64,000 bases of DNA from Paenibacillus ehimensis NBRC 15659 (GTDB lineage Bacteria > Bacillota > Bacilli > Paenibacillales > NBRC-103111), in contig NZ_BILX01000006.1 of NCBI RefSeq assembly GCF_004000785.1, forward strand, positions 109,478 to 173,477, given 5' to 3'. The notes below the pieces were generated by a model, which was given only the letters and a program-made list of their open reading frames with translations, was not told where the DNA came from and did no database searches. The position numbers were made by a program, and so were the translations under genes. Of this stretch, positions 24,175 through 32,508 are shown in pieces (the stretch's first letter is position 1; each line of letters begins with the position of its first letter).

Positions 24175-24207
24175 TACGCTGACCGCCCGGAACATCGTTT
24201 TACGAAG

Positions 24208-24256
24208 AACAGCCCTGAGCCCGCATGCTCCATGCGCCGCTCAGGGCTGTTTGTTT
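24208..24256. terminator. Terminator between yutI and the SDR gene
   Basis: AACAGCCCTGAG (24208-24219) pairs with CTCAGGGCTGTT (24240-24251) over 12 bp, followed by TGTTTG. The SDR stop codon (24241-24243) is part of the stem. Confidence 0.82.
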
Positions 24257-25059
24257 GTGCCGCTTGCGGCCGCTTGCACGGACCCGCTACCGATCATGGC
24301 GCGGATCGGGTCCAGCCCTCCGGATACGTCCATGATGTTGCCGGTAATGAAATCCGAGCGCTCTTCGCATAAAAAAGCGATGACCCGGGCGATGTCCTCT
24401 CCCGTTCCGGGACGTCCGCGCGGGGATTCGTCGTCCTGCAGGTGCTCCACCTCGCCGATCGTCCGCTCTTTGTTCGCGCCGCGAATGTCTCCCGGACAAA
24501 TCATGTTGACCGTAATTCCTTCCGACGCTTCTTCCACAGCCAGCGTTTTCGTGAAGGAGACCAGACCAACTTTGGCGGCCGCGTAAGCCGCCCGGTGGGG
24601 CCACCCCCGCGCCTCCGCCGCATGGCCGAACCCGAAATGAATAATCCGGCCCCACTGCTTCCGGCGCATCATCGGAATAACCAGATGATCCAAATGCATC
24701 ACGCCGAGCAGGTTGCCCTGCATCAACTCGTTGATTTCCCCAAGCTCGTACTCCATGAACAGCCGGCGTTCGCGGATGAACGGACCGGCGTTGTTAATCA
24801 ATATATCGATCGAACCGAAATGGCGGACCGCTTCCCGTACAAGCCTTTCCCTGTCCTCGGGAACGGCTACGCTTCCCTGCACCGCCTCGCAGCGTACGCC
24901 CTTGCGGCGTATCGCCTCGCGCAGCTCGAACGCTTCCTTCTCGCTGTGCACGTAATTCAGCACGATATCGGTTCCCCGTTCGGCAAGCAGGAGCGCGGTC
25001 ATTTTACCAAGACCTTTGGCGCTTCCCGTAATGAGGGCTGTTTTCCGCTGCCCCTCCAT
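24241..25059 (-). CDS. Short-chain dehydrogenase/reductase, FabG-like, possibly without catalytic Ser
   Basis: NAD(P)-dependent oxidoreductase-like protein of 272 residues. Cofactor motif TGSAKGLG is at the start, NNAG near residue 90, and the active-site YxxxK is YAAAK near residue 160. The serine normally 13 residues before that tyrosine is replaced: the stretch reads FGFGHAAEARGWPHRAAY with no Ser. Activity may thus be altered, or the protein may bind rather than convert its ligand. C-terminal part GNIMDVSGG is typical of FabG. Alone on its strand, substrate unknown. Confidence 0.85.
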   Translation of the reverse strand: MEGQRKTALITGSAKGLGKMTALLLAERGTDIVLNYVHSEKEAFELREAIRRKGVRCEAVQGSVAVPEDRERLVREAVRHFGSIDILINNAGPFIRERRLFMEYELGEINELMQGNLLGVMHLDHLVIPMMRRKQWGRIIHFGFGHAAEARGWPHRAAYAAAKVGLVSFTKTLAVEEASEGITVNMICPGDIRGANKERTIGEVEHLQDDESPRGRPGTGEDIARVIAFLCEERSDFITGNIMDVSGGLDPIRAMIGSGSVQAAASGTNKQP

Positions 25060-25161
25060 GCTCCCACCTCCCGCTTCTCGTTCGTTCCCGCTCTACTCAA
25101 AGTATAGTGCAAGCCGGAGAGCGATTCAACTTCACTCTTGGCGTAACCCAGGACGCCCCGA

Positions 25162-25860
25162 TCACCGGACCAAATAACGAAAGACGGTCGTCACCGAACG
25201 GAACGCCATGTCGCAGCCCCGCTCGAGATCGGCCAAATTTTCGCGGACATCCTCCGTCTCGGAACGCAGCCGCTCGCCGTATTTCGCTTCCTCCGCCTTC
25301 ATCAGATCGTCCAGCAGGTCGGCGTTAATCGTATGGATTTCCATATTGCGCTGATTGCGCAGACGCGTGAGCGGCTCTTTGTAGCCCGTTTTAAGCTCGT
25401 AAAGCTTCGCCTCCAAGTCCGTAAACAGCTTATGCTGATGCATGTTGCGGAGAACGGTGAAGTACGAAAACCGCGATTTGATCTTTTCCGTCTTCAGAGC
25501 CAGACGTTCGTTCATAAAGTGCCCCAGCTTGTCCAGCACGGCGAACAGACGAATCAGGGCGTTGTTATAATAATATAAATGGCGGTGGTAATCGTCCAGC
25601 TCCTCGCGCTCCATCCGGTCGATGAACCTGGTCTTCACCCGCTCCCCGTAGCGGAGGGCCGCGTACTGGCTCTGCTCCAACTCGTCCAGCGCCCGCAGAA
25701 AGCTATGGCACCAGACCGCATAACGGCGCTCCTGCGGAGTCGGAGCCGTTCCCTTTTTCGTCCGGGCGACGATTCGCAAATATCCCCGGATCGCCTCGTT
25801 GGCGTCAAGCAGCAGCCCGGTGTCCTGTCTGGACGGCTCGCCAAAAATCGCTCTTAACAT
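25162..25860 (-). CDS. HEPN-like (Cthe_2314 type) protein
   Basis: An all-helical protein of 232 residues. The segment RNQRNMEIHTINADLLDDL near residue 180 holds the R-x4-6-H motif typical of HEPN domains, preceded by YNNALIRLFAVLDKLGHFMNE and LKTEKIKSRFSYFTVLRN. This fits the Cthe_2314-like HEPN group common in Paenibacillaceae. HEPN proteins are often RNases or nucleotide-binding partners of toxin systems, but no partner nucleotidyltransferase is adjacent, so toxin function is not claimed. Start at 25860 with GGAG 6 bases upstream; earlier ATGs lack sites. Confidence 0.75.
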   Translation of the reverse strand: MLRAIFGEPSRQDTGLLLDANEAIRGYLRIVARTKKGTAPTPQERRYAVWCHSFLRALDELEQSQYAALRYGERVKTRFIDRMEREELDDYHRHLYYYNNALIRLFAVLDKLGHFMNERLALKTEKIKSRFSYFTVLRNMHQHKLFTDLEAKLYELKTGYKEPLTRLRNQRNMEIHTINADLLDDLMKAEEAKYGERLRSETEDVRENLADLERGCDMAFRSVTTVFRYLVR

Positions 25861-25930
25861 AGGTGTCTCCATCCCATCCCGTTGTCCCATTCAGTATACC
25901 CGATCCCGTTTTGCAAAAACAATCGTATCT

Positions 25931-25986
25931 GCAAAAAAAAACGACAGCGGCGCATGCCTTAGTTGAAGGACACGCCGCTATCGTCG
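25931..25986 (-). terminator. Terminator of the UbiD-family gene
   Basis: Minus strand CGACGATAGCGGCG pairs with CGCCGCTGTCGT across a 20-nt loop, then TTTTTTTTGC. Confidence 0.85.
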
Positions 25987-26001
25987 GTTGCGTTCATGAC
26001 A

Positions 26002-27762
26002 TTAAGCAAAATATTCGCTCCATCGGGAATCGACCAGCTTCACGATATCTTCCCTCGGGAAAAGCTCGTCCGGGTAACCGGGCTTCATCCGGGCGTCGAT
26101 TACGAGCGGCAGCTCGTAGCCGATATGGTGGCGCTTGACCTGCGTGCGCGCGTAAATATCGGCGGCCGGGTTAAACCGGGTGAACACCGTCCAGAGGAAC
26201 GCCGTTTGATCGCCGGCAATGGACGTCTCGTCCGCCACGATGACCAGCGGCCACTGGGCCAGACGATCTCCCGCCTCCTCCGCCAACCGGTTAGCCAATC
26301 CGGGATCATCCGTATAGGAGGCCCCGGAGACGACGAGACAGCCGCGGCAATAAACGGCGGCAGCCGAAACGCCCGGCAGCTCCCCGCCCATGTAGACGGC
26401 CGGCAGCTCCCGCTTCGGTTCGCCCACGCCGACCAGCACCGCTTTGCTGCCGTGGTTAAGCCGGTCGCCGGTATAATCAAGCGTGTCGTGCGACGTATTC
26501 CCGAATACGTACAAGTCCTGCAGCGGATCGAACCGCTCGAGCACCGTCTCCAGCAGCGTCGGGAAACGTTCCAAATCCAATGGCCGGTCCGTTACCATCA
26601 AAAACTTCGTCAGCGACAGCTGCCCCTCGCCAAGAATACGGAACGCCGAGACGATCGCTTCGCGGCTGTAGCTCTCGCGGACAATCGCCGCGGCAAGCGC
26701 ATGAAAGCCGGTTTCGGCGTACGTCCACAAGTCTTTGACGCCTGGCATCGCCATCGGAAAGGCGGGCGACAGCAGCTTTTGCAGAAACTCTCCGAGATAG
26801 TAGTCCTCTTGTCTCGGTTTGCCGACAATCGTAGCCGGATAAATGGCATCCTTGCGGTGCCACATATGGCTCACGTTGAATACCGGAAAATCGTGCGTCA
26901 GCGAATAATAGCCGTAATGGTCTCCGAACGGACCTTCGGGACGGCGTACATGCGGCGCTACCGAACCGCAAATCGCAAATTCCGCCTCGGCAACGAGACG
27001 GTGTCCGCCCTGCGGATTGGCCACGAGCGGCAGCTTTTGCCCCATAATCAGCGAGGTCAGCAGCAGCTCCGGCAAATGCTCGGGCACCGGTGCAATGGCC
27101 GATGCGATCAAGGCCGGCGGGCCGCCGAGAAACACTGTCACCGGCAGCGCTTGTCCGCGCTTCTCCGCTTCGTGGTAATGGAAGCCGCCGCCCTTATGGA
27201 TTTGCCAGTGCATGCCCGTTGTCCGGTCGTCGTAAACCTGCATCCGGTACATGCCCAGGTTATGATGGCCGTTCTCCGGATGCTCGGTATACACCAGCGG
27301 CAGCGTGACGAACGGCCCTCCGTCTTCCTGCCAGCTCGTCAAGACAGGAAGTCCGGCAAGCGGCGACTCGGTCTTGCACTGCTGCAGCACCGGAGCCGCG
27401 TCGGAAGACACGTTTTTGGTCCCCACCTTGAGCAGGTCCAGAAGAAGCTGCCGCTGGTCCCAGACCGCCTTTGGCGTAGGCGGCAGAAGCGTATCCTTGG
27501 CCGCGATAATATCCTTCATCAGCTGCTCGGGACGCGGCCCGAACGCAAGGTCTACCCTCCGGCTTGTTCCGAACAGATTGGTCACAACCGGGAAGGAAGC
27601 CCCTTTTACATTGGTAAACAGCAGCGCAGGCCCTTGCTCGTCGATAACCCTGCGGTGAATTTCGGCAAGCTCCAAATTCGGATCGACCGGCGCGGAGATG
27701 ACTTTTAGTTGATTTTCCTTACGAAGCGCTTCCAGAAAGCTGCGTAAATTTTCGAATCTCAT
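26002..27762 (-). CDS. UbiD-family decarboxylase, likely menaquinone biosynthesis
   Basis: Decarboxylase of 586 residues using prenylated FMN. The E/R/D signature region is visible in RRPEGPFGDHYGYYS, and KGGGFHYHEAE and SASAIAPVPEHLPE-like stretches are conserved in the family. The length and extra C-terminal part resemble the menaquinone decarboxylases that act after the futalosine steps (1,4-dihydroxy-6-naphthoate). mqnE 3.5 kb away supports this assignment. A partner UbiX/flavin prenyltransferase is not in the window. AAGGGAG lies 11 bases before the ATG. Confidence 0.88.
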   Translation of the reverse strand: MRFENLRSFLEALRKENQLKVISAPVDPNLELAEIHRRVIDEQGPALLFTNVKGASFPVVTNLFGTSRRVDLAFGPRPEQLMKDIIAAKDTLLPPTPKAVWDQRQLLLDLLKVGTKNVSSDAAPVLQQCKTESPLAGLPVLTSWQEDGGPFVTLPLVYTEHPENGHHNLGMYRMQVYDDRTTGMHWQIHKGGGFHYHEAEKRGQALPVTVFLGGPPALIASAIAPVPEHLPELLLTSLIMGQKLPLVANPQGGHRLVAEAEFAICGSVAPHVRRPEGPFGDHYGYYSLTHDFPVFNVSHMWHRKDAIYPATIVGKPRQEDYYLGEFLQKLLSPAFPMAMPGVKDLWTYAETGFHALAAAIVRESYSREAIVSAFRILGEGQLSLTKFLMVTDRPLDLERFPTLLETVLERFDPLQDLYVFGNTSHDTLDYTGDRLNHGSKAVLVGVGEPKRELPAVYMGGELPGVSAAAVYCRGCLVVSGASYTDDPGLANRLAEEAGDRLAQWPLVIVADETSIAGDQTAFLWTVFTRFNPAADIYARTQVKRHHIGYELPLVIDARMKPGYPDELFPREDIVKLVDSRWSEYFA

Positions 27763-27839
27763 TGGCCGAGCGTCTCCCTTCTTTCATCCCACGAACTGAA
27801 TTATATCATTGCCCAATGTCCCCGGATAGGACTTATAGT

Positions 27840-27880
27840 AAAAAGAGAGGCTTACGGCAGCCGAGGAGCCGCGTAAGCCT
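27840..27880 (-). terminator. Terminator overlapping the ctaA stop codon
   Basis: Minus-strand AGGCTTACG (27880-27872) pairs with CGTAAGCCT (27856-27848), then CTCTTTTTACT. The ctaA TAA is inside the second arm. Confidence 0.8.
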
Positions 27881-28805
27881 GTACCTTCCCCTCTGCCGCA
27901 TGCAGAGACGTTATCCCCAAGTAACATAGGACGCCGAACAAGCAGGAGATCAACAGCGCATGCAGCATGCTGGCGACCAGATAAATGTCGTATCCCATGG
28001 AGAGCGTAACAAAGCCGCCGCTTAAAATTTGCAGGATGATCAACACCAGCGATAAGCGGGCCGCCCGATAGATCGAGCTATCCGTATGCGCCTGCATCCG
28101 CACGACCAGGAACAGCACCAGAATGGCGATCCCCAGTACCGCAGCCGCGGCGCGGTGCATAAATACGATGCCGGTCGCCCCGGTCAGCTCCGGAATGACT
28201 TGTCCGTTGCACAAGGGCCAGCCGATACAGCCGCCGGTCGATTCGGTATGCCGGACGAAGGCGCCCAAATAAACGACGACATAAGAGTAGATCAAAATGC
28301 CCCAAATGGCGGCACGCACCCCGCGGGTCAATCTCGTTCCGTCGCCGCGGTGCATCGCCTCTCCGAATTTCGTGTATACCAGGTACAGCAGCAGCGTAAA
28401 GGCAAACGACAGCAGCGAGAAGCCAAAATGCAGCGCAAGCACCGGCCCGGATTGCGGCCATACGACGGCCATGGCGCCGAGGATCGCTTGCAGCACCGTG
28501 AACGCCATCGCCCCGCCTACGTACCATTTGGCATCCTTGCGATGGCTGTACAGCAGCACAAGAATGGTCGTAGCGAGCAAAATCATCCCCACAATGCCGA
28601 CCACAAAGCGGTGGCTGTACTCAATCATCGATTCGATCGTATAAGCAGGAACGAACTTTCCGTTGCACAGCGGCCAATCGTCGCCGCAGCCCCGGCCCGA
28701 TTCCGTTTTCGTTACCAACGCGCCCATCAGTAAGATCAAAAACATGCCGGCCATGCTCGCAAAAGATAAGCGTTTTAACCAACGTTGTATGTTCATGCGT
28801 AACAT
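27852..28805 (-). CDS. ctaA: Heme A synthase CtaA
   Basis: Membrane enzyme of 317 residues and eight predicted helices oxidising the C8 methyl of heme O to the formyl of heme A. The four-helix halves repeat, each with a GCxxDWPLCNG-like loop: GCGDDWPLC near residue 40 and GCIGWPLC near 190, whose cysteine pairs are typical of the Gram-positive type. The active-site Glu and heme-ligating His are in IEYSHR. Two ATGs (28805 and three codons later) are both possible; the later has GGGTG 11 bases upstream. ctaB lies 30 kb away, not adjacent as in B. subtilis. Confidence 0.94.
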   Translation of the reverse strand: MLRMNIQRWLKRLSFASMAGMFLILLMGALVTKTESGRGCGDDWPLCNGKFVPAYTIESMIEYSHRFVVGIVGMILLATTILVLLYSHRKDAKWYVGGAMAFTVLQAILGAMAVVWPQSGPVLALHFGFSLLSFAFTLLLYLVYTKFGEAMHRGDGTRLTRGVRAAIWGILIYSYVVVYLGAFVRHTESTGGCIGWPLCNGQVIPELTGATGIVFMHRAAAAVLGIAILVLFLVVRMQAHTDSSIYRAARLSLVLIILQILSGGFVTLSMGYDIYLVASMLHALLISCLFGVLCYLGITSLHAAEGKVQAYAAPRLP

Positions 28806-28969
28806 TCACCCGCTTCTTCTATAAAATACGTCTATCAAAATTTGTCGACAACATTAGACAAAAGCGAACGTCCAACCCCTATTATAGCGATAAAAACTAC
28901 CTAAATCCATGCGGAAATGTTACAAAGCCTTGAAACCGGACGAAACGGCTGCACCGCCCTCTGAACGAA

Positions 28970-29007
28970 CAAAAGCCCGGCCGGAACGGTTTCCGGCGGG
29001 CTTTTGA
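28970..29007 (-). terminator. Terminator of the thioredoxin-like gene
   Basis: Minus strand CAAAAGCCCGCCGGAAACCG pairs with the following TTCCGGCCGGGCTTTTG, then TTCGTTC. The stem is about 13 bp with one bulge. Confidence 0.82.
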
Positions 29008-29027
29008 GCTGTGGAGCTCTATGGCTG

Positions 29028-29372
29028 TTACTTTTGCAGGGCGTTCGATACTTCCAGCGCACGGTCCAGAAACTGCTCAATCTCGTCGCGCGTTTTGCGC
29101 AGCTTGCTGACAAAACGGACAAGCTCTTGACCGTCGCGGAAAGCGATAAAGCTCGGGATGCCCAAAATATTCAATTCCGAGCAAAGGTCCGGCAAATCAT
29201 CGCGGTCAATATGAATGAAGTTCAGGCGATCTTGGTACGCTTCCTCCACTTGAGGCATGAACGGATCGATGAAATGGCAATCCTTGCACCAAGTCGTTTT
29301 GAAAACGGCAACGGTCGGCTTGGAGCCGGCGATTACTTCTCTAAATCGTTGTTCGGTTGTCACTTGTTCCAC
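29028..29372 (-). CDS. Thioredoxin-family protein, YtpP-like
   Basis: A 114-residue cytoplasmic thioredoxin-fold protein. Active site WCKDC (Cys29, Cys32) replaces the classical WCGPC, and the cis-proline is in LGIPSFIAF. I chose the GTG at 29372 because AGGCGGTG, a near-complete anti-16S match, lies 6 bases upstream; the open frame continues three codons to another GTG. This resembles YtpP of B. subtilis, a thiol-disulfide protein whose role is not well defined. It has its own terminator and stands upstream of ctaA on the same strand. Confidence 0.88.
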   Translation of the reverse strand: MEQVTTEQRFREVIAGSKPTVAVFKTTWCKDCHFIDPFMPQVEEAYQDRLNFIHIDRDDLPDLCSELNILGIPSFIAFRDGQELVRFVSKLRKTRDEIEQFLDRALEVSNALQK

Positions 29373-29588
29373 GGAAAGCACCGCCTTCGGTCATCGTTTT
29401 TGCGCAATTTCTTTTCGCTTACCCCACTTATAGCACTCGGAGCAGCTTCTGTCAATCTTGCGTATGCGCGTCCAATTTCATTAGTAAATTAAATTTCCAC
29501 CTTCTTCATCTTTACAATTATTACTAAAAGTGATATCATAAAAATATCAAATCAATATGATCCCCCTTAAACAAAAGGAGTGCTTGCG

Positions 29589-30431
29589 ATGAAGGAAAGA
29601 AAAGCATGGGTGATGAATGGATTTCTCGGATTGCTGCTGGTGCTTGCGCTGGTCGGAGGAGGACTTTTTCTGCTGATTACCGAAGCTTCACCCGCTCTGG
29701 GCATCTTCTTGATCGTCCTGTCGGTGCTGCCGTTATCTTCATTGACGGTCATTCAACCGAATCAGGCGATGGTCGTGACGTTCTTCGGCAGCTACGCCGG
29801 AACGCTGCGCGAGAGCGGCATGTGGGTAACGGTTCCTTTCTCTGGACGTAAAAAGGTATCGCTGCGCGTCCGTAACTTCAACAGCGCCAAGCTAAAGGTG
29901 AACGACATCGACGGCAATCCGATTGAAATCGCCGCCGTCGTCGTCTTCCGCGTCGTCGATTCGGCCAAAGCCAGCTTCGATGTCGACAACTACGAGCAAT
30001 TCGTCGAAATCCAGAGCGAAACCGCGCTGCGGCACGTAGCCAACAAATATCCGTACGATTCTTACGAGAACGGCTACTCCTTACGCGGCAACTCCGAAGA
30101 GGTCGCCCAAGAGCTGAGCCGCGAGCTGCAGGACCGGCTGTCGGTGGCCGGCGTCGAAGTCCTTGAAGCGCGTTTGACGCATCTGGCTTATTCCACGGAG
30201 ATTGCCAGCGCCATGCTGCAGCGTCAGCAGGCAACGGCCATCATCGCCGCGCGCGCTAAAATTGTGGAAGGCGCCGTCGGCATGGTGCAGCTGGCTATCG
30301 CCCAACTGCAGCAAGAAGGCGTTATCGAGCTTGACGAAGAACGCAAAGCCGCCATGATCAACAATCTGCTCGTCGCCATCGTGTCGGACCGTTCCGCCAA
30401 TCCGGTCATCAATACGGGAAGCTTGTACTGA
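29589..30431 (+). CDS. SPFH (band 7) domain membrane protein
   Basis: A 280-residue protein with two N-terminal hydrophobic segments (about 10-35 and 36-55) and an SPFH domain (about 60-210). Motifs are [26 protein letters not shown] and [24 protein letters not shown], the latter part of the coiled-coil after the domain. SPFH proteins organise membrane microdomains or protease complexes. AAAGGAG lies 8 bases before the ATG at 29589. It is followed 9 bp later by a ribbon-helix-helix gene, a pairing conserved in Firmicutes to my knowledge. Confidence 0.9.
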   Translation: MKERKAWVMNGFLGLLLVLALVGGGLFLLITEASPALGIFLIVLSVLPLSSLTVIQPNQAMVVTFFGSYAGTLRESGMWVTVPFSGRKKVSLRVRNFNSAKLKVNDIDGNPIEIAAVVVFRVVDSAKASFDVDNYEQFVEIQSETALRHVANKYPYDSYENGYSLRGNSEEVAQELSRELQDRLSVAGVEVLEARLTHLAYSTEIASAMLQRQQATAIIAARAKIVEGAVGMVQLAIAQLQQEGVIELDEERKAAMINNLLVAIVSDRSANPVINTGSLY

Positions 30432-30440
30432 CGGTCCGCC

Positions 30441-30653
30441 ATGGCCGGCAAAAAAAATTTCCCGCTGCGGCTTGATCCGAAGCTGTACGAAGTGCTGGAA
30501 AAATGGGCGGCGGACGAATTCCGCAGCGTGAACAGCCATATCGAATACCTGCTGCGGGAGACGGCCGCCCGAGCCGGTCGGCTGCCCTCCCCCCGGTCTT
30601 TGGGGCCGGGAACGGAGACGAAAGCCCCGACTCCCGATTCAACCCAGGATTAA
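30441..30653 (+). CDS. Arc-like ribbon-helix-helix protein, partner of SPFH gene
   Basis: A 70-residue protein. [20 protein letters not shown], then [18 protein letters not shown], is the strand-helix-helix pattern of Arc/MetJ DNA-binding proteins, with the basic strand near the N-terminus (KKNFPLRL). It ends in a Pro/Thr-rich tail. Its ATG is 9 bp past the SPFH stop with a weak site, so coupled translation is likely. It may be an autoregulator of the pair or an antitoxin-like factor; no toxin gene follows. Confidence 0.8.
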   Translation: MAGKKNFPLRLDPKLYEVLEKWAADEFRSVNSHIEYLLRETAARAGRLPSPRSLGPGTETKAPTPDSTQD

Positions 30654-30680
30654 GCCTGATCCTCGTATATGAAAATAAGA

Positions 30681-30731
30681 AACAGCCCCCCATCTTTCCG
30701 AGGCGGAGTCGGATGGGAGGCTGTTTTTTTT
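30681..30731 (+). terminator. Terminator after the SPFH/RHH operon
   Basis: AACAGCC-CCCATC pairs with GATGGG-GGCTGTT around a 17-nt loop, followed by eight T. Confidence 0.88.
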
Positions 30732-30787
30732 GCTGTGAAGGCCGGAATAGTCCGGCCGTTCGAGCACATATTAAGAATGAAGCCAAA

Positions 30788-32365
30788 TTAATCGCGGGTA
30801 ATTTTAACGGTTTGCGTTTCTTGCTCCCAGCCTACTTTTGCGCCGAGGCCTTCGGAAACGGCGCGCACAGGAACATAAGTAACGCCTTCCACGAGAACGG
30901 CCGGCTTCTCCAGCTTAACGGTCTGACCGTTAACGGTAGCTTCGCTGCTGCCGATCGTTAATACAAGCACCGCGCCGCTGAGCGGATCGGTCACTTTGAC
31001 TTGCTTGGTGGCCTCATCCCATTTCACATCGGCGTCCAGCTCCTCGACGACGAAGCGCGCCGGCACCATGATCGTGCCGTTGTCGTTATAAGGGAGCGTA
31101 CCGTACGAAAACTCTTTGCTTTCGCCGACGATCATGCTGATATTTTTCTTCGTGACTTCAAGATCGTCTTTCAGCAGTTTGTACAGTTGGGAGTTCGGAT
31201 CAAGCGATGCGACGAATTTGCTTGGCGTCAAACGGCCGTCCGCACCGTTCAGCTCAAGAACTCCGCCTGCGGTGTCAATCGTGGCCGCCTGTACCGGCTT
31301 GTTCACGTTCCATACTTCGGAAACCGACGTGATTTTGACGCTTTTCACACCGTCTCCCTTGCCTTCCGGAAGGGTGACTCCAATTTCCGTGTTCGATTTG
31401 CGGGTAATGTAATCTTTGTCTACATACAGGTCCGTCTTAAGCGACAGGTTGTCGCTCAACCAAGCTTTGGCTTCCGGACCCATCGAGTCGACCGACGCGT
31501 CGAAATCCTTGAGCATTTGCTCCAAGTGGGTTTTAACGAACGTATGAATGAATTCAACAGCCAGCGCTTTATTCTCCAAATAAGGCGTGAGCGTATCGTT
31601 CATGGCATTGGCATCATCCTTGCCGGCTTCCTTGGTTACTTCCTTCAGAAGCGGTACGTACAGATCGTACAGCACGCCGATGAAATCTTTCAGGCCTTGA
31701 TCGTCGGCGAGCACGTTCGTCAGGAAGCCTTTCACCAAGCCCAGCAGCTCGTTGCCGTAGATTTCGGCATGAACCTTTTGCAGGGTCAGCGCTTCGCCGT
31801 TCACGGTTTCGTTGACTTCCGCAGCCGTAATTTTGCTCGGGTTCGGGAAGTTGCGGGTGAAGAACGACGTGAGCGAAGGCATCGCTTCGACCGCCTTCTT
31901 GCTAAGCTGCTGGAGCTGCTCCTGCACTTCCTTAGGAAGCTCGGGAGCGGAGCCGCTCATCGCCGTCGCGCTGTTGCGGATCACGATCGGCTTTTTCGCG
32001 CCCTCGATTTTGAGAGTGTAGTCCATGTCGGACATGACCAGCTCGAACGGCACGCGACCCTTCTGATACTCGAATGCGCCCTTCAAAGACATATGCAGCT
32101 GATCTTGCATTTTCATCTCGGTAATGTCAATTTTCACCTTGCTGAACAGATCGAAAATCCGCTTGCCCTCTGGCGACATCGTGACCGCCGGGTCCGGCGT
32201 CAGCTCCAGCGTTACCGTTTGCTTGCCTTCCGAAGATTTGACGGCCAAGCTTCCGGCCATCGCTTTGCCTACGTCGACATTGCCGACCGGCTGGCAGCCG
32301 GCAAGCAGGATCAGTATGCCGACCAGCACGAGGCTGAGCATAGCGTTCCAACGTTTTGTTCTCAT
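30788..32365 (-). CDS. Lipoprotein with C-terminal copper-amine-oxidase-N-like (stalk) domain
   Basis: Secreted lipoprotein of 525 residues, lipobox LLAGC near residue 24. Residues 30-400 show no family I know, with repeated acidic-helical segments. The last 105 residues (from MIVGESKEFSYGTLPYNDNGTIMVPAR) form the Cu_amine_oxidN1 stalk fold found in many Paenibacillus surface proteins; despite its name it does not bind copper in most of them. GGAGG lies 5 bases before the ATG. It probably sits at the outer face of the membrane. Role unknown. Confidence 0.8.
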   Translation of the reverse strand: MRTKRWNAMLSLVLVGILILLAGCQPVGNVDVGKAMAGSLAVKSSEGKQTVTLELTPDPAVTMSPEGKRIFDLFSKVKIDITEMKMQDQLHMSLKGAFEYQKGRVPFELVMSDMDYTLKIEGAKKPIVIRNSATAMSGSAPELPKEVQEQLQQLSKKAVEAMPSLTSFFTRNFPNPSKITAAEVNETVNGEALTLQKVHAEIYGNELLGLVKGFLTNVLADDQGLKDFIGVLYDLYVPLLKEVTKEAGKDDANAMNDTLTPYLENKALAVEFIHTFVKTHLEQMLKDFDASVDSMGPEAKAWLSDNLSLKTDLYVDKDYITRKSNTEIGVTLPEGKGDGVKSVKITSVSEVWNVNKPVQAATIDTAGGVLELNGADGRLTPSKFVASLDPNSQLYKLLKDDLEVTKKNISMIVGESKEFSYGTLPYNDNGTIMVPARFVVEELDADVKWDEATKQVKVTDPLSGAVLVLTIGSSEATVNGQTVKLEKPAVLVEGVTYVPVRAVSEGLGAKVGWEQETQTVKITRD

Positions 32366-32508
32366 GGGTACCTCCTAAAATATGTAATATAAATACGTGC
32401 GGCCTACCGTCTTATACGAAATAATTGGCAGAACGTTGCACACTTGCATATGAAATTATACGACGGGCAGTAAGGAAAATCCTTTTTTGCGGCAGGAGGT
32501 TTCGGACC

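Noticed and set aside
25963..27708. 581-codon plus-strand open frame antisense to the UbiD-family gene
   Set aside because: The minus-strand protein has conserved family motifs. The plus frame is a by-product of high-GC codon use and is rich in Arg and His.
31001..32392. 463-codon plus-strand open frame over the stalk-domain lipoprotein
   Set aside because: The lipoprotein on the minus strand has a lipobox, a stalk domain and an SD site; the plus frame has none of these.
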